A stretch of DNA of 57,625 nt, from the NCBI GenBank assembly GCA_005656395.1, contig SRSI01000005.1, positions 1 through 57,625 on the forward strand, in the 5' to 3' direction. Made by a program: the position numbers and the translations under genes. Source of the DNA: Strongyloides papillosus (taxonomy: Eukaryota > Nematoda > Chromadorea > Rhabditida > Strongyloididae). Below the pieces are notes generated by a model. The model was not told the DNA's origin and made no database searches. It was given only the letters and a program-made list of their open reading frames with translations. Shown here piece after piece: positions 33,604 through 46,113 of this stretch. How positions within the stretch are numbered: position 1 is the stretch's first letter; each line of letters begins with the position of its first letter.

Positions 33604-34516
33604 TTAGGTTAACGAATAAATAATGGCAGCAAATTCTTACCACAATATTCCATTGTAAAAAATTAAAATAAATAATTTCATATTAAAACAGTCTTTATGC
33701 AGAAATGTAGGAGGACTTGCCCTGATAATATTTTATATGTTACCTTAATTTTTAAATTAATTTTTAAAAAAGTTATGTTCGATCTTAAAAATGTTGTCAA
33801 AAAGAGAATCAAGTGTAATTTTCTTACATGAGTTCAAACTTAGACGTAATAGAACTGAAGCATATCGAGATATAGTGAATGCAGAGGAGGAAGTGTCAAC
33901 TTCTGAACGCTTTTTGTGTCGGTGGTTTGAGAAATTCCAAAGGGTTAATTTTGACCTCAATATTTAAGAGGGTAAAAGAGGATCCTTTGCTACCAATACT
34001 CACAATCATTGGAATATTGTCGAGCTAAATCTAAAGCAGTGACCAAGAGGGTTGAAATATATTGACGGGAGCTTGAAAAAATGGGTAGAAAAATAAAAAA
34101 ATCATCCAGTTTTAGAAATGGGAATAACCCAAAACTATAGGATGACAAAAAAAGATGTCATTTTTCAAAACTAGTATTAAAAAAACTTGGTGAATTGAAA
34201 TATGGGGCTCTATCTCATCCTCCATAATCCCCTGATTTTTTTCTTACAATTTCTGATTTGTTTAAGCATTTGGATGCATCTTTTAAAATAAATTGTTTAA
34301 GAATCAGGAGCCAGTATAAAGCAATTTCGTTGACTTTTATTAGATCCAAAAGCCCTGAATCTTATAAAACGGGAATTTTAAAGCCGTTAGAACGTTGAGA
34401 AAAATGTGTCGATTTTAATGGATATTATTTTGATTAATTTACTTAACATAAACTTAAAAAAATATTGTCTTAATTCATTTTTTCTCTCCGCGACCATTAT
34501 TTATTCCTCAACCTAA
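33604..34516 (+). mobile_element. mariner element, internally deleted
   Basis: The left end TTAGGTTAACGAATAAATAA is matched in inverse at the right end (ATTATTTATTCCTCAACCTAA), and TA flanks both. Inside on the plus strand: an N-terminal helix-turn-helix part (VIFLHEFKLRRNRTEAYRDI ... FLCRWFEKFQRVNFDL), then stops, and near 34200 the end of the catalytic domain (LSHPP, stop, SPDFFLTISDLFKHL), which corresponds to the HPPYSPDLAPSDYHLF region of mariners. At 913 bp it lacks about 400 bp of a normal ~1.3-kb element, including the central catalytic Asp region. Dead. Confidence 0.85.
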
Positions 34517-35349
34517 TATAAGGATACATTATGAACATCTTTATAAATAACATAAAAGAATTGTTGAGCACGATCTGAAATGAAAAATATTTAGGAATGA
34601 TAAACAAGACAAGTTACCTTACAAAGTTACAAAACATTTACTGCCGGAGTCCTTCCTACAGGGACTCTACGGACTTTATATAAAAATGAGGGCCCTTATA
34701 CCCCTATTGCACAGTTAACATCAATAATTCCCTAAATACGACAACTGAAACTTGATATTTAAAACGTCTTTAATTAAAATATACATGACCTTCTACAAGA
34801 AAGAAACACACAGCATTATTAGAATCTCTTTCCAAACATTGAAAGAAAATTTATTCCGATTATTTAAGTCCATTACATCGTTTTGAAATAATCCCATCCA
34901 TTAAAACTGATTAACCAGAATAAAAGGTGAATAAACCAGTACTCCGAAAGACTAGAAAACAAAAATATCATATAAAATAGTTAATACATCTTACCTTTAA
35001 GAAAGAAAGAATTTTTCTTTCTCAATATTGTACAAAACTATTGGTTCATCCTCTAAAAACAGAAATTTAAATATACTTGAAAAATTACAACAAAATTTTT
35101 GATAATTAATAATACTCAACGATTACGATAACAAATTACGAACAACAGAAAATATACAGTGTCATATTACAAATAATAACAAAATTTTATAAACAATTTT
35201 CGTGATAAGAATGTTTCTAAATTTGAATGTAAATAAATAAAAAGAATAACCTGAAAATTGATAGTAATTTGAATCTACTAGATAGGCATATTATTTTCAA
35301 ACAGGTGTTTGGAAGTGAGAAAATGAGGCGCCGTGAAATTAAAATAATA
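34517..35349. other. Gap before foldback element B
   Basis: A+T-rich. It contains the CAAACAGGTGTTTG motif (about 35299-35312), shared with 23540-23553, just left of the element. Confidence 0.4.
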
Positions 35350-36778
35350 CAGGGTGGCCCACGTAAGACTCCCCAGACATTTGCATATGTACCTCTGCGA
35401 GTAGATAAGCTACAAATATGGTATTATACTCAATTTGTAGCTGAAATATATATGATGCTAATTGTATAAATTTCACAACGAAATGTGGATTCTGGGTGGA
35501 GTTGTAGGCTTTCAAAAATTGGATGCTTTTTTCAACTTTCACTAAATGTAACTTTTTTATTTAAAAACATTTTTTAAAAATTGTTGTAGATTCTGAAAGT
35601 ACAAAGTCTTTTGTACTAAATCCCAAAATTACGTAAAAATTGATATCTTGCAACTTTGTTTAATTTTTAAATAAAAGTTAAAAATCTTGATTTTTGCCAA
35701 AAAATCGATGTTTTTTAAGAATAACATTTTAATTAGATAATTTTTAAAAAGTTTTTATTAATATTCCGATAGAGTAAGTAAAGCTCTATCGAATAAGAAT
35801 AGTGTCACTAAATTTTATTAAGTTTGAAGAAAGTTATGAATAGTCAAAAATTGACCATTTTTTACAATAATTCTATAAAAAAAGAAAATATGTCAATCTT
35901 TTTTAAATTTTCGGGCACGGATTATGTTTTATTTTCAAAAGTATTAAAAATATTGCCCTTATTTAATAAAAATTCGCTCATATTTGAAAAATATAAGGTA
36001 TGAGATTATGAGTGGATATACAAAAAATTAAAAAAACACATTATAAATGTTCTTACAGAGTAATATCTATACAAAATAGTATAAAATAATTGTAAATGAT
36101 GTGAAAATATTAGAAAAATTATTCTTTTCTTGAATTTAGTGGTAAAGAATATTTCAGTTCTTTAGACAATTTATGAACAAACAAGTAATAATCTGTAAAC
36201 TAATATGAATAAGTAGTGTTATTTTTGCTATTAGGATACCATAAAGATCGGGGAAATTATTATTTGTATTTTAACTTTCAAATGAAAGTGTCAAAAAGTG
36301 GACTTTGGCAAATCATAACTTCTTTCAAAGTGAACTGCTTAGAATGGTCATATACTTATTCGATAATGCTTCGCTTACTTTATCAGAATATTAATAAAAA
36401 ATTTTTACAAATTACCTGATTAAAATTTAATTCTCAAAAAACATCAATTTTTTGACAAAAATCAAGATTTTTTTTTTATTTAAAAATTAAATTATGTAAT
36501 TTTGGGGGTTAGTACAAAAGACTTTGTACTTTCAGAATCTACAATAATTTTTAAAAAATTTTTCCAAATAAAAAAGTTAAATTTAGTGAAAGTCGAAAAA
36601 TGCACTCAATATTTGAAAGCCTACAACTGTACTCAGAATCCACATTCCGTTGTGAAATCTATATAATTAGCATCATATGTATCTCAGCTACAAAATGAGT
36701 ATAATAATATGTTTGTAGCTTATCTACACGCAGAGCTACATATGCAAATGTCTAGGGAGTCTTACGTGGGCCACCTTG
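35350..36778. mobile_element. Foldback element copy B, 1.43 kb
   Basis: CAGGGTGGCCCACGTAAGAC at the left and its mirror GTCTTACGTGGGCCACCTTG (read on the other strand) at the right, TA on both sides, with long inverted arms around a ~450-bp middle. The middle and right arm closely match copy C (7629-9038). The element lies immediately upstream of the promoter of the 37244 gene, as copy C does for the 9553 gene. Confidence 0.8.
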
Positions 36779-37055
36779 TATGTGTTACTGTGCTAAAATG
36801 CAATAAAAAATTTCTTCTTCTCAGAAATGAATTCATTATCTTCAATTTATCGTTGTTAACTAAAAAAGTTGTTGGTTAATACGATACAATAAATAATAAT
36901 ATTTCATTAAGATACTTAAGAATGACAGTATCAAGATGTGAGTTTTAAAATAATATAAAAACTGATATTTAAGATAAATTTTCCGCCATAAATGCTCTTA
37001 TGATAAGGCGTGGCTTACATTCCCGTTCCAGCTTAATGATGTGCAGGTCATTAGG
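36779..37055 (+). promoter_or_regulatory. 5' flank and exon 1 of the 37244 gene
   Basis: The sequence is nearly identical to 9039-9313. It ends AATGATGTGCAGGTCATTAGG followed by GTAAGTAC, a consensus 5' splice site at 37056. Exon 1 has no ATG in frame with exon 2 and is taken as untranslated. The conserved GATAAGGCGTGGCTTACATT lies about 40 bp before the motif and is a candidate regulatory site. Confidence 0.5.
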
Positions 37056-37229
37056 GTAAGTACTAATTTTCGATATGATATTCATTGATAAATTACCAAC
37101 CTAATCCCATGGTGATAAATTATATATTATTATTACATAATAATTTAATTAATTTTCTTTTGACTTTTTTTTTGTGTATGATTTTTATATAATAATTTAT
37201 TATTTCCATTTCAACTTTCTATTTTTCAG

Positions 37230-37588
37230 GTCATCTTGCCATAATGGAAAAGTTCTGCCGTATCAATTGTGAAGCTTATGTTAAGGATATGTGTGCCGTT
37301 CAACCTTCAACCGCTTGTCCGACACCTTCACCAACTACTACTTCAACACTTCCACCAACTCCTGCTCCAACTACTTATCCAGCTCTATCTCAATTTATTT
37401 TCTTTCCTCAGGAACTAGCTGTTGACTTGCTGGCGAGTTTGGTCATTGTAAGTCTCATGTGATTTATTGTATTTCTTCATGTTAAGTTTCAAGCATATAA
37501 ACAACGAAGCCAAGAACAAAGAGTTCATCAACATCAAGAACAAGGAAATCAAAGAGTTCCTCAAGAACCTCTTCATCGACAAGTTTAG
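37230..37588 (+). CDS. Small single-pass membrane protein, paralog 2 (in-frame TGA)
   Basis: The intron 37056-37229 (GTAAGT...TTTTTCAG) leads to ATG 37244. The protein starts MEKFCRINCEAYVKDMC, has a Thr/Pro/Ser-rich stalk (residues ~24-48, likely O-glycosylated if outside the cell), then FPQELAVDLLASLVIVSLM entering a membrane span. TGA at 37460-37462 ends the first frame at 72 residues, but the same frame continues FIVFLHVKFQAYKQRSQEQR, a Gln/Arg-rich tail, and HRQV, then TAG at 37586-37588. At the TGA position paralog 1 has Trp (LIW), so TGG to TGA is the simplest explanation. Full length would be 114 codons. A truncated product would end inside the membrane span. No signal peptide. Function unknown. 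Confidence 0.6.
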
Positions 37589-37689
37589 AAGTTGCTGGTT
37601 TCTTTTCTTTCAACATATAAATATATATATATAAATATGTATTTTTCTTTTATAAATGTAGAACATGATTAATTTATACAATTAATATA

Positions 37690-38545
37690 CAGGGTGCCCA
37701 CCTAAAACTTCCCAGACATTTGCATATATATCTCCATGCATAGATAAGCTACAAACATGGTATTATAATCATTTTGTAGCTGAAATATATCCCATTCTAA
37801 ATCTATTAACAAATCAACAATATGTAGATTCTAGGCGGAGTTATGGGCTTTGGAAATTTAGGTACATCTTTCGACTTTCAGCAACTGTAACTTTTTATTT
37901 GTAAAGATTTTTTTATAATTGTTGCAGATTCTGAAAGCACAAAGTCTTTTGTACTAACTCTCAAAATTACATAAAAATTGAAGTCCGGCAACTATGTTAA
38001 ATTTTTAAATAAAAGAAAAAATCTTGATTTTTGTCAAAAAATCGATGTTTTTTGAGAATTAAATTTTAATCAGGTAATTTGTAAAAATTTTTTATTGATA
38101 TTCGTATAAAGTAAGCGAAGCTCTATCGAATGAGTATATGACCATTCTGAGTAATTGACTCTGAAGAAGTTATAAATTTCCAAAGTCCACTTTTTGACAC
38201 TTTCATTTGAAAGTTAAAATACAACTAATAGTTTCCTTGATCTTTATGGTATTTTAATAGCGTTAATAACACTACTTATTCAAATTAGTTTACAGATTAT
38301 TACTTGTTTGTTCATAGATTGTCTAAAGAACTGAAATATTCTTTATCACTCAAATTCAAAAAAAAATAATTTTCCTAATATTTTCACACCATTTACAATT
38401 ATTTTATGCTATTTTGTTGATATGTCAATAGATTTAGGATGGCATATATCTCAGCTACAAAATGATTATAATACCATGTTTGTAGTTTATGTATGCACGG
38501 AGATATATATGCAAATGTCTAGGGAGTTTTAGGTGGGCCACCCTG
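37690..38545. mobile_element. Foldback element copy A, 856 bp
   Basis: CAGGGTGCCCACCTAAAACT ... TTTAGGTGGGCCACCCTG with TA on both sides. The terminal ~110 bp are inverted copies (ATATATCTCC-ATGCATAGATAAGC against its complement). The middle is shorter than in copies B and C. Located just 3' of the 37244 gene. Confidence 0.8.
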
Positions 38546-39279
38546 TATAAACATAGTATGAATAAGAATATTTAGAGTTAATATGATACGTAAATAAATA
38601 TTCAAGAACATTTAATAAAAGTAGTATCATAAGCTGTATCTGTATAAATGTAACAAAAATGCGTTAGCATATAAATATCTATAGTAAGTATTGTTCGCGA
38701 TAAACAGTAGCAATAGGTTGTGTATGAAGCAATATATTTATTAACTACGAAAACATATTTCAAGAAGATAAACTAAAAGGGCAATAGTGTTAATGAAGTA
38801 TATATTAATTTGGCAGGAACTTAACTATAGAATCTGGGTACTATAATTAGGTGTAGCGCGTTCTAGAGCTCGAAAAAATTGAGATGGAACCTCAATGTAA
38901 TAACTTTAATAATTTAAACAATTAAAGCAGTAGAACATTGTTACAACTTAATATTATGTTAATTATTCGAGTTTAAGTACTGTGTAAAGTTCATTACTAG
39001 CCTTTTATGTATAGTTTTTCTTACATAATTTCTGTTCATGATAACAAATTAATTATTTTAAATTATCTTAAATTTCATTTATAAATCCTCTAAAATTAAT
39101 TTATATCCAAAGTTGACCCGATAATACTTAAGTTTCTGAAGCAATTGAGATTTGAAAATTCAGTTAACGATAACCGTGACTTCGAATCATTTCACGTTTA
39201 CGGAAAAGTAAACAGTAGAATCATTGTATTCGTTAGTAACACGTTGTTGAAAATCTACGCTAAGTCATAAATTATAATG

Positions 39280-39660
39280 GTAGATGGAATCTTTCGGATA
39301 AGGCTAAAAGGTTTGCATCAAGTGTACATTCTAGTAGTTGTACTTAGTGAAGAAAACGAATGCGAAAATTTTCGCAAATACGTACTTGTCCTTTGAAACT
39401 ATGAAGATAAAACGTCGAAATCTTACTAAAGTTTGTTTGACATAATACAACGAAAAATGAATTAATTGGAAATAATTGATGAAGTACTAATTATTTTTTT
39501 AACTAACAAAGAAAAAGCTAGTATTAAAACTATAGATATTCATTATGCTTTATAACGTAAATTGTATCATTTTCACATGTGCCAGAGCTTCACAAGAAAA
39601 TTACAAAAGATTGGATTAATCAAAATGTTGCTGAATGTAAGAAATAACGATACCGAAAGT
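39280..39660 (+). pseudogene. MULE-type transposase remnant
   Basis: VDGIFRIRLKGLHQVYILVV begins with the DG-x-F motif that carries the first catalytic Asp of MULE DDE domains and is followed by the expected QVY-I strand. KTSKSY, stop, SLFDIIQRKM fits the next helix. Near 39570, FHMCQSFTRKLQKIGL fits the C/H box before the catalytic Glu region. Several stops lie between. Order and spacing agree with MULE; the second Asp is not identified. Confidence 0.55.
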
Positions 39661-40213
39661 CGTTGAAAGCAAAAAAATTCAATGGTTTTTTTAGAAAAAT
39701 CATTTGCATTCCACTACCTCCGAAGCAGTGGATGAAAAAAAGCAATTGAAGAAATTGTCTATATGATCGTTACGGTAAAAAACATTGAAATAAAAACTAT
39801 AGGAGAAATTATTAAGAAAAAAAACTTATAATACTAGACAGTCTTTTAGATGACACGACTATTAAAATAAATGATTTAAATAAAAAGATAATTGACCACA
39901 AGAACTAACTTTCTACAAAAAAAAGTATTTTTAAGAGTACATGTAAAAATGACAAAACTTTTTTTGAAAATAAAAACATAGCCGGATATATAGAATTTTC
40001 ATCAAGAAATCGAACATAATTTATAAAGAACTACTATACTTCAATTTTAAAACCCTATCAATAAAATAATTTCTACAAGCCAATCGTAAGAACATTGAGA
40101 AGGCATTTTCTTAAATCCTTTTACACAATTGTAATTTTTTTCAAAATACAAACCACTCTAAGATTATTTGAACTCTTTTATTAATTTTGAATATTTTTAT
40201 AGAATTTGTACTA
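39661..40213. other. Gap; possible tail of the MULE remnant
   Basis: Short coding-like bits occur up to about 39790 but no motif. The rest is A+T-rich. Confidence 0.3.
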
Positions 40214-40718
40214 CACTGAGAAAAATTTTGCGGATAGGAACCGCAAGCATTTGCGGTTTATAATCAGAAATGGTAAACCGCAAAATATTTGCAACCGCAA
40301 ATTTTTAAAACCGCAAAATTATTATAAACGCAGTAAAATTATGTTTTCTTCTACCACGACATTTACAACTGTTGGTACTTCTTTAGTAAAAGATACAACA
40401 TTTTATACGATGTATGGTTTTTGATCAAGTGTAGGAAGAAACAAATAGTTATTATTATAAAAAAACATTATTGAAATGTTTATTAAACATGTTTTACCTT
40501 TTTTTTAAATTTTAAAAAATTTAAAATTTCTTTAATTGATAAATAATAACTTCAACGGTAATATGAATATTTATTTTACTAATAAAATTAAATACATATC
40601 ATTTATAAACAAAATATCTGCAAAAATATAAATTTGACTAGGTCAAATTTTCTATCAACCGCAAAAAGCCGCAAACTTTTGCAACCACAAAGAGCCGCAC
40701 AAAAAATTTTCCTCAGTG
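40214..40718. mobile_element. CACTGAG MITE, 505 bp, TA-flanked
   Basis: CACTGAGAAAAATTTTGCGG at the left and CCGCACAAAAAATTTTCCTCAGTG (reverse order) at the right, with TA at 40212-40213 and 40719-40720. Inside are many AACCGCAA boxes on both sides. The 72-codon frame at 40206 is an artefact of this repeat. A shorter relative lies at 5053-5250. Confidence 0.75.
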
Positions 40719-40720
40719 TA

Positions 40721-42963
40721 TTTAATTGTTTTTTTGTATTAAACATTTTCTAATAAACTTTTTTTATTTTTTTTTGAAAAAGAACAAAAAATGAATGAGA
40801 AAAACGACAATGAGTTAATAGTTAAAAACGGTAATAATATTTGACTATAATAATATTATTTTTGGCATTAAACATCAAACAAACACAATCAATTAGAAGT
40901 TAAAATAGTTAATTAACTATAGGTATAATAAAAATTCTAAGTTTAAACTCTTTTATAACTACTGTGAGACGTTTTTATAGAATGTTCTGTGTACCATTAA
41001 AATTTTGAATATTATATGTCAATTATTAAGTGCTATTTTTGAGATTTAAGTATATGTTTTAAGTTCTACGACTCTAAGTATAAAGTTTTTAATTTCATAG
41101 CTTGGTTCTTCAAACAAAATTTTGTTTTTAACTAAAGCTGTTTTTCAACTTTTAATTTATACCATATAAACTCATCTTAAATTTAGGTTGTTCTAGTGCT
41201 ACAAATAACTCAAAAGATTTTATAGGAATACACATATTGTAAAATTTATGGGCGATACAATATAAACTTATAGTGATTAACTTATCTAAAATAAAACTAA
41301 CATAATGTTTTAAAAAAGTAAGTGCAAGTAAGTGACATTAAGTTATATTATTTTCTTATTTATATAACCCATTTGGAGAGTATAGTTACAATATCAATGA
41401 AAGCATATCCAAGAATAGTTGATCAGTAAGGTTGTTATGCAAAAACAAACTTATAAAATAAATCGTCAATTTCTTTAAAAATGTCAATTGAATGTGTATT
41501 TCTAAAAAATAAATTCAAAAGAAGATAACTTTTAACCAATAAAACTATCACGCAGATTCAAAAATACTTTTTTTGTTTTCAATGGAATTTATTAAAACGT
41601 GTTAGAAAAACTTTTTAGTATGAGAAAATTTTTTTAAACATCCTTTAACTGAACATTTCAATTAGTTCTGATGATCCCTAGTGTTCTAAAAAAAACTTCT
41701 GTACACTTTTTGTTCGTATTCATATATTAAACTAAAAGTAATTAGATTTAAAACTTTTTGACATTTATCAATATAAATACATTCAAATTTTTCTAAGCAT
41801 ATTGAACATCTAAGAATATTTATTTTCTAAAATAATAAGCAAATTATAAAATATTCGGAAAACCTTTACCAAGACTATAACAATATTGGCAAAACTGTAA
41901 AAAAATAAGTTAGTCCTACGGCCGGTATAAATTAAGACAATATAATAAAATAAAATTTTATTTTAAGAGTAAGAGTAATAATAAGAATGAATGAAAATTA
42001 AGAATATGATTGTTGAAATAGCATATGAAAGATAGGCATTGCTTACAATTTTAAATATTATAAAATTTAAATATAATTTTAAAATTGTCTTCTTTTTGGT
42101 AAAATTAGTTATAAAATGATGAAAAACATTTTGTGTGATGTCCTTGAGATATAACATTAGTCACTTTTGATGGCATATACTTCAAAAAGTCATTAGAAAG
42201 CATGCCATATATTCTGAATATTTCTCGTTATTCTATTTTTACTCTTCACTGAGAGATATTTGCAATTTTTTTATTTATAATTTTGGAGAAATATATCTTT
42301 TACGACTAAAAAATGTTGCAAGTTTTGAAGTAGTAAACTTATTATTTGAAATAAACATTTTCCTTAAATGCTTTTATTTAAAATAAATAAATTCTAAAGT
42401 GAAAGAAAAATACCACAAGTTTAATTCTTGATTTTTGAGATCGTTGGTTATATGAATATGATTTAATTTGCTTGTCGACTTTTTTAGCGGGAAAAAATAA
42501 GAAAATGAAATATTTTATTTTTTTCACGAATTTTGTAATATAAAGTATTTTAAATTCTTCAAATATAAAAATTTGTAGAAAAAAACTTTGTTAAAATATC
42601 TTCAACAAACCTAACTTTTCTTCTAAAGGTCTTAAAGTTAAATGATATAGAAGTCAAAAGTATATAAGTGTAAAAAGAATAGTTTATAAGAAATGTCTCA
42701 CAAAATTTCAAATAAAAATTGAGTTTTAGAATAAGATATGATAATGCTAATTAATTTTTTTGTAGATTACTTTCTTATCACTAAAGATCTATAGATAAAA
42801 CAAAAATATTTTAGTTTGTATAGACTTGTAAACATATGATATTTTTTACTCTATTTAAAGACCTTTACTTTCTTTTGTATTAATTTACACTTTTGACAAT
42901 TTTGAATAGTAAAGTGCCAATTTTTTACTATTAACTACTGTTTTATTATTAATATTAATTATC
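40721..42963. other. Long A+T-rich gap
   Basis: No gene, RNA gene or bounded repeat recognised in 2.2 kb on either strand. Confidence 0.45.
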
Positions 42964-43335
42964 TTAATCCTTTCACTGCCAGAATTTTTTTTCTTTGTAT
43001 TACGCACTCTTCTTTGTGTAAAATAGAAAGAGTACTTTTATATAGAATAAAAAGTTAACGAAAAATTGGTAGTATCTTTCTCCAGTAAAATTAAAATAAA
43101 TAGGTTGAAAATTAAATTTTTTTCTTTTAACTTTATAAAATTTATTTTTTAATTTAATTTTCAACTGTTTTTCATAATTTATTTTTTGTTTCCATCTTTT
43201 TTTCATATATATTTTTTTATAAGAAAAAAAAATAGTATCATTCCAAAATTTCCCGCTTATAGTGTAAATTACCACTATGCATTAACATTTTTGTTTATGA
43301 CGCGTATATGTGTCATCCGGCAGCAAAAGGGTTAA
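42964..43335. mobile_element. piggyBac-type MITE, 372 bp
   Basis: TTAA then TCCTTTCACTGCC at the left; GGCAGCAAAAGGG then TTAA at the right. The inverted tips CCTTTnnCTGCC with TTAA duplications are characteristic of piggyBac non-autonomous elements. The frame at 43000-43275 inside is A/T-driven. Confidence 0.75.
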
Positions 43336-43977
43336 GCATATTAAACTATCAATCAACAATAAAACCATAACATTTCATGGAAAAATCGATGTTTTTAATT
43401 AAATAATTATTTGATGTACCCTAACTTTAATATTTGCTAGTAATATTATAGAACGTTATAATAACAAAGTTGGATTTTTATTGATAAAATAATTAGATTG
43501 ATTGGTTTAATTTAAAAAAACTACATTTATAGAATTCGAGAAAGGTTATTTTAATTTTAGAAGTTCATAAGTCGACGTGCACTTAGAATATGTATGTTTA
43601 TCATATTAACTCTTGACAATGGAAAGGTTTTTTAGAAAAAAGTATAACAACATTGTTTTAACACTAGATTGAGCTAAATTATTGTACTGTATGTGTGACA
43701 TACTATTAAAGAATATCCTGTAGAAGTAAATTTTTAAATTTTTGAAGTTGTTAATAGTATTATATTCGTTGTCATTTGATGAAAGTTCAAGTAAAAAATA
43801 CCATAGCATAAAACACAAACTTCAATTTATAAGTTATCAATTAAAGTAATTAACATGTAAACAACTTGTAAAAATATTACTATGACTGAAATTTGGGAAT
43901 AAATAAAACAATATTTAAACTTTAAAAAGTTTCTATTAAACTAATTGTTCTAACACGAAAATTTAAAAACAAAAGTT
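43336..43977. other. Gap; no gene
   Basis: A minus-strand frame (43606-43818) has no motif. Nothing else seen. Confidence 0.35.
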
Positions 43978-44818
43978 GCAAATACCTCTCAGTGTTTCGT
44001 ATACGTTATAGAAATAGTTGAATTTATCTTTGCGTAGATCTCTTATTTGTTTAACAATATTTTTGGCTACAAAATGCACAAACATTTTTCTATTGCATTT
44101 TTCATGATGTTCAGTTATTTTTCCAAACGATAATTAAAAATTATTACATTTACATAATTTAAATAAAGTCGTCTAATTTTACGAAAGACAACACTTATGA
44201 ATGCATCTACGACATTTGTACAAGCATCTTTTTCATAAATTAAAACATTTCTAGTTTTACATGATTTAGCTTATAACTTTATGATACGAAACCCTAATTT
44301 CATTGTTGAAGGTTGTGCAAAAGCGTCTTTACACTGTAAAACTAAATCATTCAATTTTTCATACAGCAATAAAATTTTTCTCTCGAAAATAGAAGTGTTA
44401 GTATTGCTGTGCTTTCGTATTTGAAAAAATTTACCTCTTTAATTTGGGTTCTTTTCAACAATTGTGACTTTATTAACTATTTAATAATAGGTTTTTCTTG
44501 ATATAATTAATGGTCTTAGATTATTTTTATTAATGTCTTCTATAAAAATGCATTTTATTAGTAATTTATTCGCCGGTGTACAAATAAAATCATCAACAAC
44601 TTGTACTAAAAATATTTCAATGAGTAAAGCAAGTTATTCAAAAAACGTTTATAATATAAATTTTCTCTTCAGAAATATTTTCTAAACTTCTTCTTTATTT
44701 TCTCGATCTCTTGTAAAGTCGTTGATCAATTTTTGTCAAAAATATTTCACTTTCATTCTTATTTTCGAAAAAATATTCTATAACTACTTCTCCTATTAAG
44801 ATATGTACATTAGCTTCT
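43978..44818 (-). pseudogene. Unidentified degraded gene
   Basis: Minus-strand coding-like segments follow one another with stops and frame changes between them: EANVHILIGEVVIEYFFENK and LTKIDQRLYKRSRK near 44800-44690; QIRKHSNTNTSIFERKILLL, then YEKLNDLVLQCKDAFAQPS, then VLIYEKDACTNVVDAFISVV at 44420-44160; and FVHFVAKNIVKQIRDLRKDK near 44070. At least three TAA stops interrupt. The composition is charged, with a few Cys, unlike the Lys/Ile/Phe background. No family recognised; a transposase or viral gene is possible. Confidence 0.4.
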
Positions 44819-46085
44819 TTTTAGATAATTCTTAGTATACGTTTTCAATATATACACTAGACCAATTAATGCTAGTATAAAAAGTTTCTTTTTGTACATG
44901 AGCATCTTATATCTAACAAATATTTTTATGGATAAACATTTCTTTTTTAAAAATTCATTGTTGTGTTTTTAAGGTACGAACTTTTCGTTTATTTTACAAT
45001 GAATTTTGTTGACCGATTTATGAAATATCGTGTAGTTCAATTAAGAAAGCTAAGCAATCAAAAATAAGCAGCAATTTTTAAAAACAACAAAAAAACTTAA
45101 CCTACTTTTCCACGAACAAATGATATGGGAAAAAATCTACAAAAATGAAGAAGGAATACTAAGTAAAAATGATCAATGAAATAGATAAACAAAAAGAGAA
45201 AGAAAAATTAAAAAAGCGTTAGAAGAGTGATACTAGATGTGAAGAAAATTAGTATAACTTATGAATCCACATTGAGAAAAAATACATAATAGTAAATTTT
45301 GTGGATACTACTATTTATAATCTTTTCACTATTATTTTTAAGTGTTATTTTTTTCGTAGCTTTTTAGATATAAAAACTTTTATCACCTAGAAAGATTTAA
45401 TTTTTAGTTTTGTTATATTCTATATTTAAAAAAATAAAACATATTTTATCTGGTTTTAATAAAAAATCATGGAAAGTTCATGATTCAAGGGATATTTTTA
45501 AAAATATTACCACAATGAGGTCTCATGAATAAATTTGGAATATTGCCTATTGTTTACATAAAATTCAAATTTATCATTATTATTTGATTATTAATTTTGG
45601 CTATATACTAATATTAATAAATTATTTATCCTACTTTAAAAAATTATAAAATTTGTGTCAATTTTTCAAAAATTGATATTTGTACTTAAAGCTTTTATAA
45701 TTTTAAAAGCTCATAAAAATAATTAAACACTAGTTGTAACTTCAATAAAAGAAAATATTTACATTAGTTTCAATTTGGCATGTGTTTATACTAAAAATGT
45801 AAACTAGTTTTATTTTAAAGAGGCAAGTTTACATATCCTCTACAAAAAGATCATGTTGCTGTTTTCGGTAAAATAATTAAATAATGTGAATTATTGCTAA
45901 AATTCTTTGTCAATGGTTTTGTTATATTCCATATTGCATTTAAAATATACATTAAGACGTTAATTTTGATTGAAAGGAAAGACTACACATGAACAGTTCA
46001 CATTGGCTATTGGTATAAAGTGTGTTTGATTGATTTTTCTTTTATAAAAATATTTTTAATTATTTTATTTTTTTGTATCTTTGTA
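44819..46085. other. Gap before the glycoprotein remnant
   Basis: A weak plus-strand coding-like patch (about 44999-45230, beginning MNFVDRFMKYRVVQLRKLSN) is broken by TAA stops. Otherwise A+T-rich. TTTGTAG at ~46086, before GTCGTC, looks like a splice acceptor for the next gene. Confidence 0.35.
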
Positions 46086-46113
46086 GGTCGTCATTTTCTT
46101 TAAGAGATAAATT

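Noticed and set aside
40206..40424. 72-codon plus-strand frame starting MYYTEKNFADRN
   Set aside because: It starts at the terminus of the CACTGAG MITE and reads through its repeats.
43000..43275. 91-codon Lys/Phe-rich minus-strand frame
   Set aside because: Lies wholly inside a piggyBac-type MITE and has A/T-driven composition.
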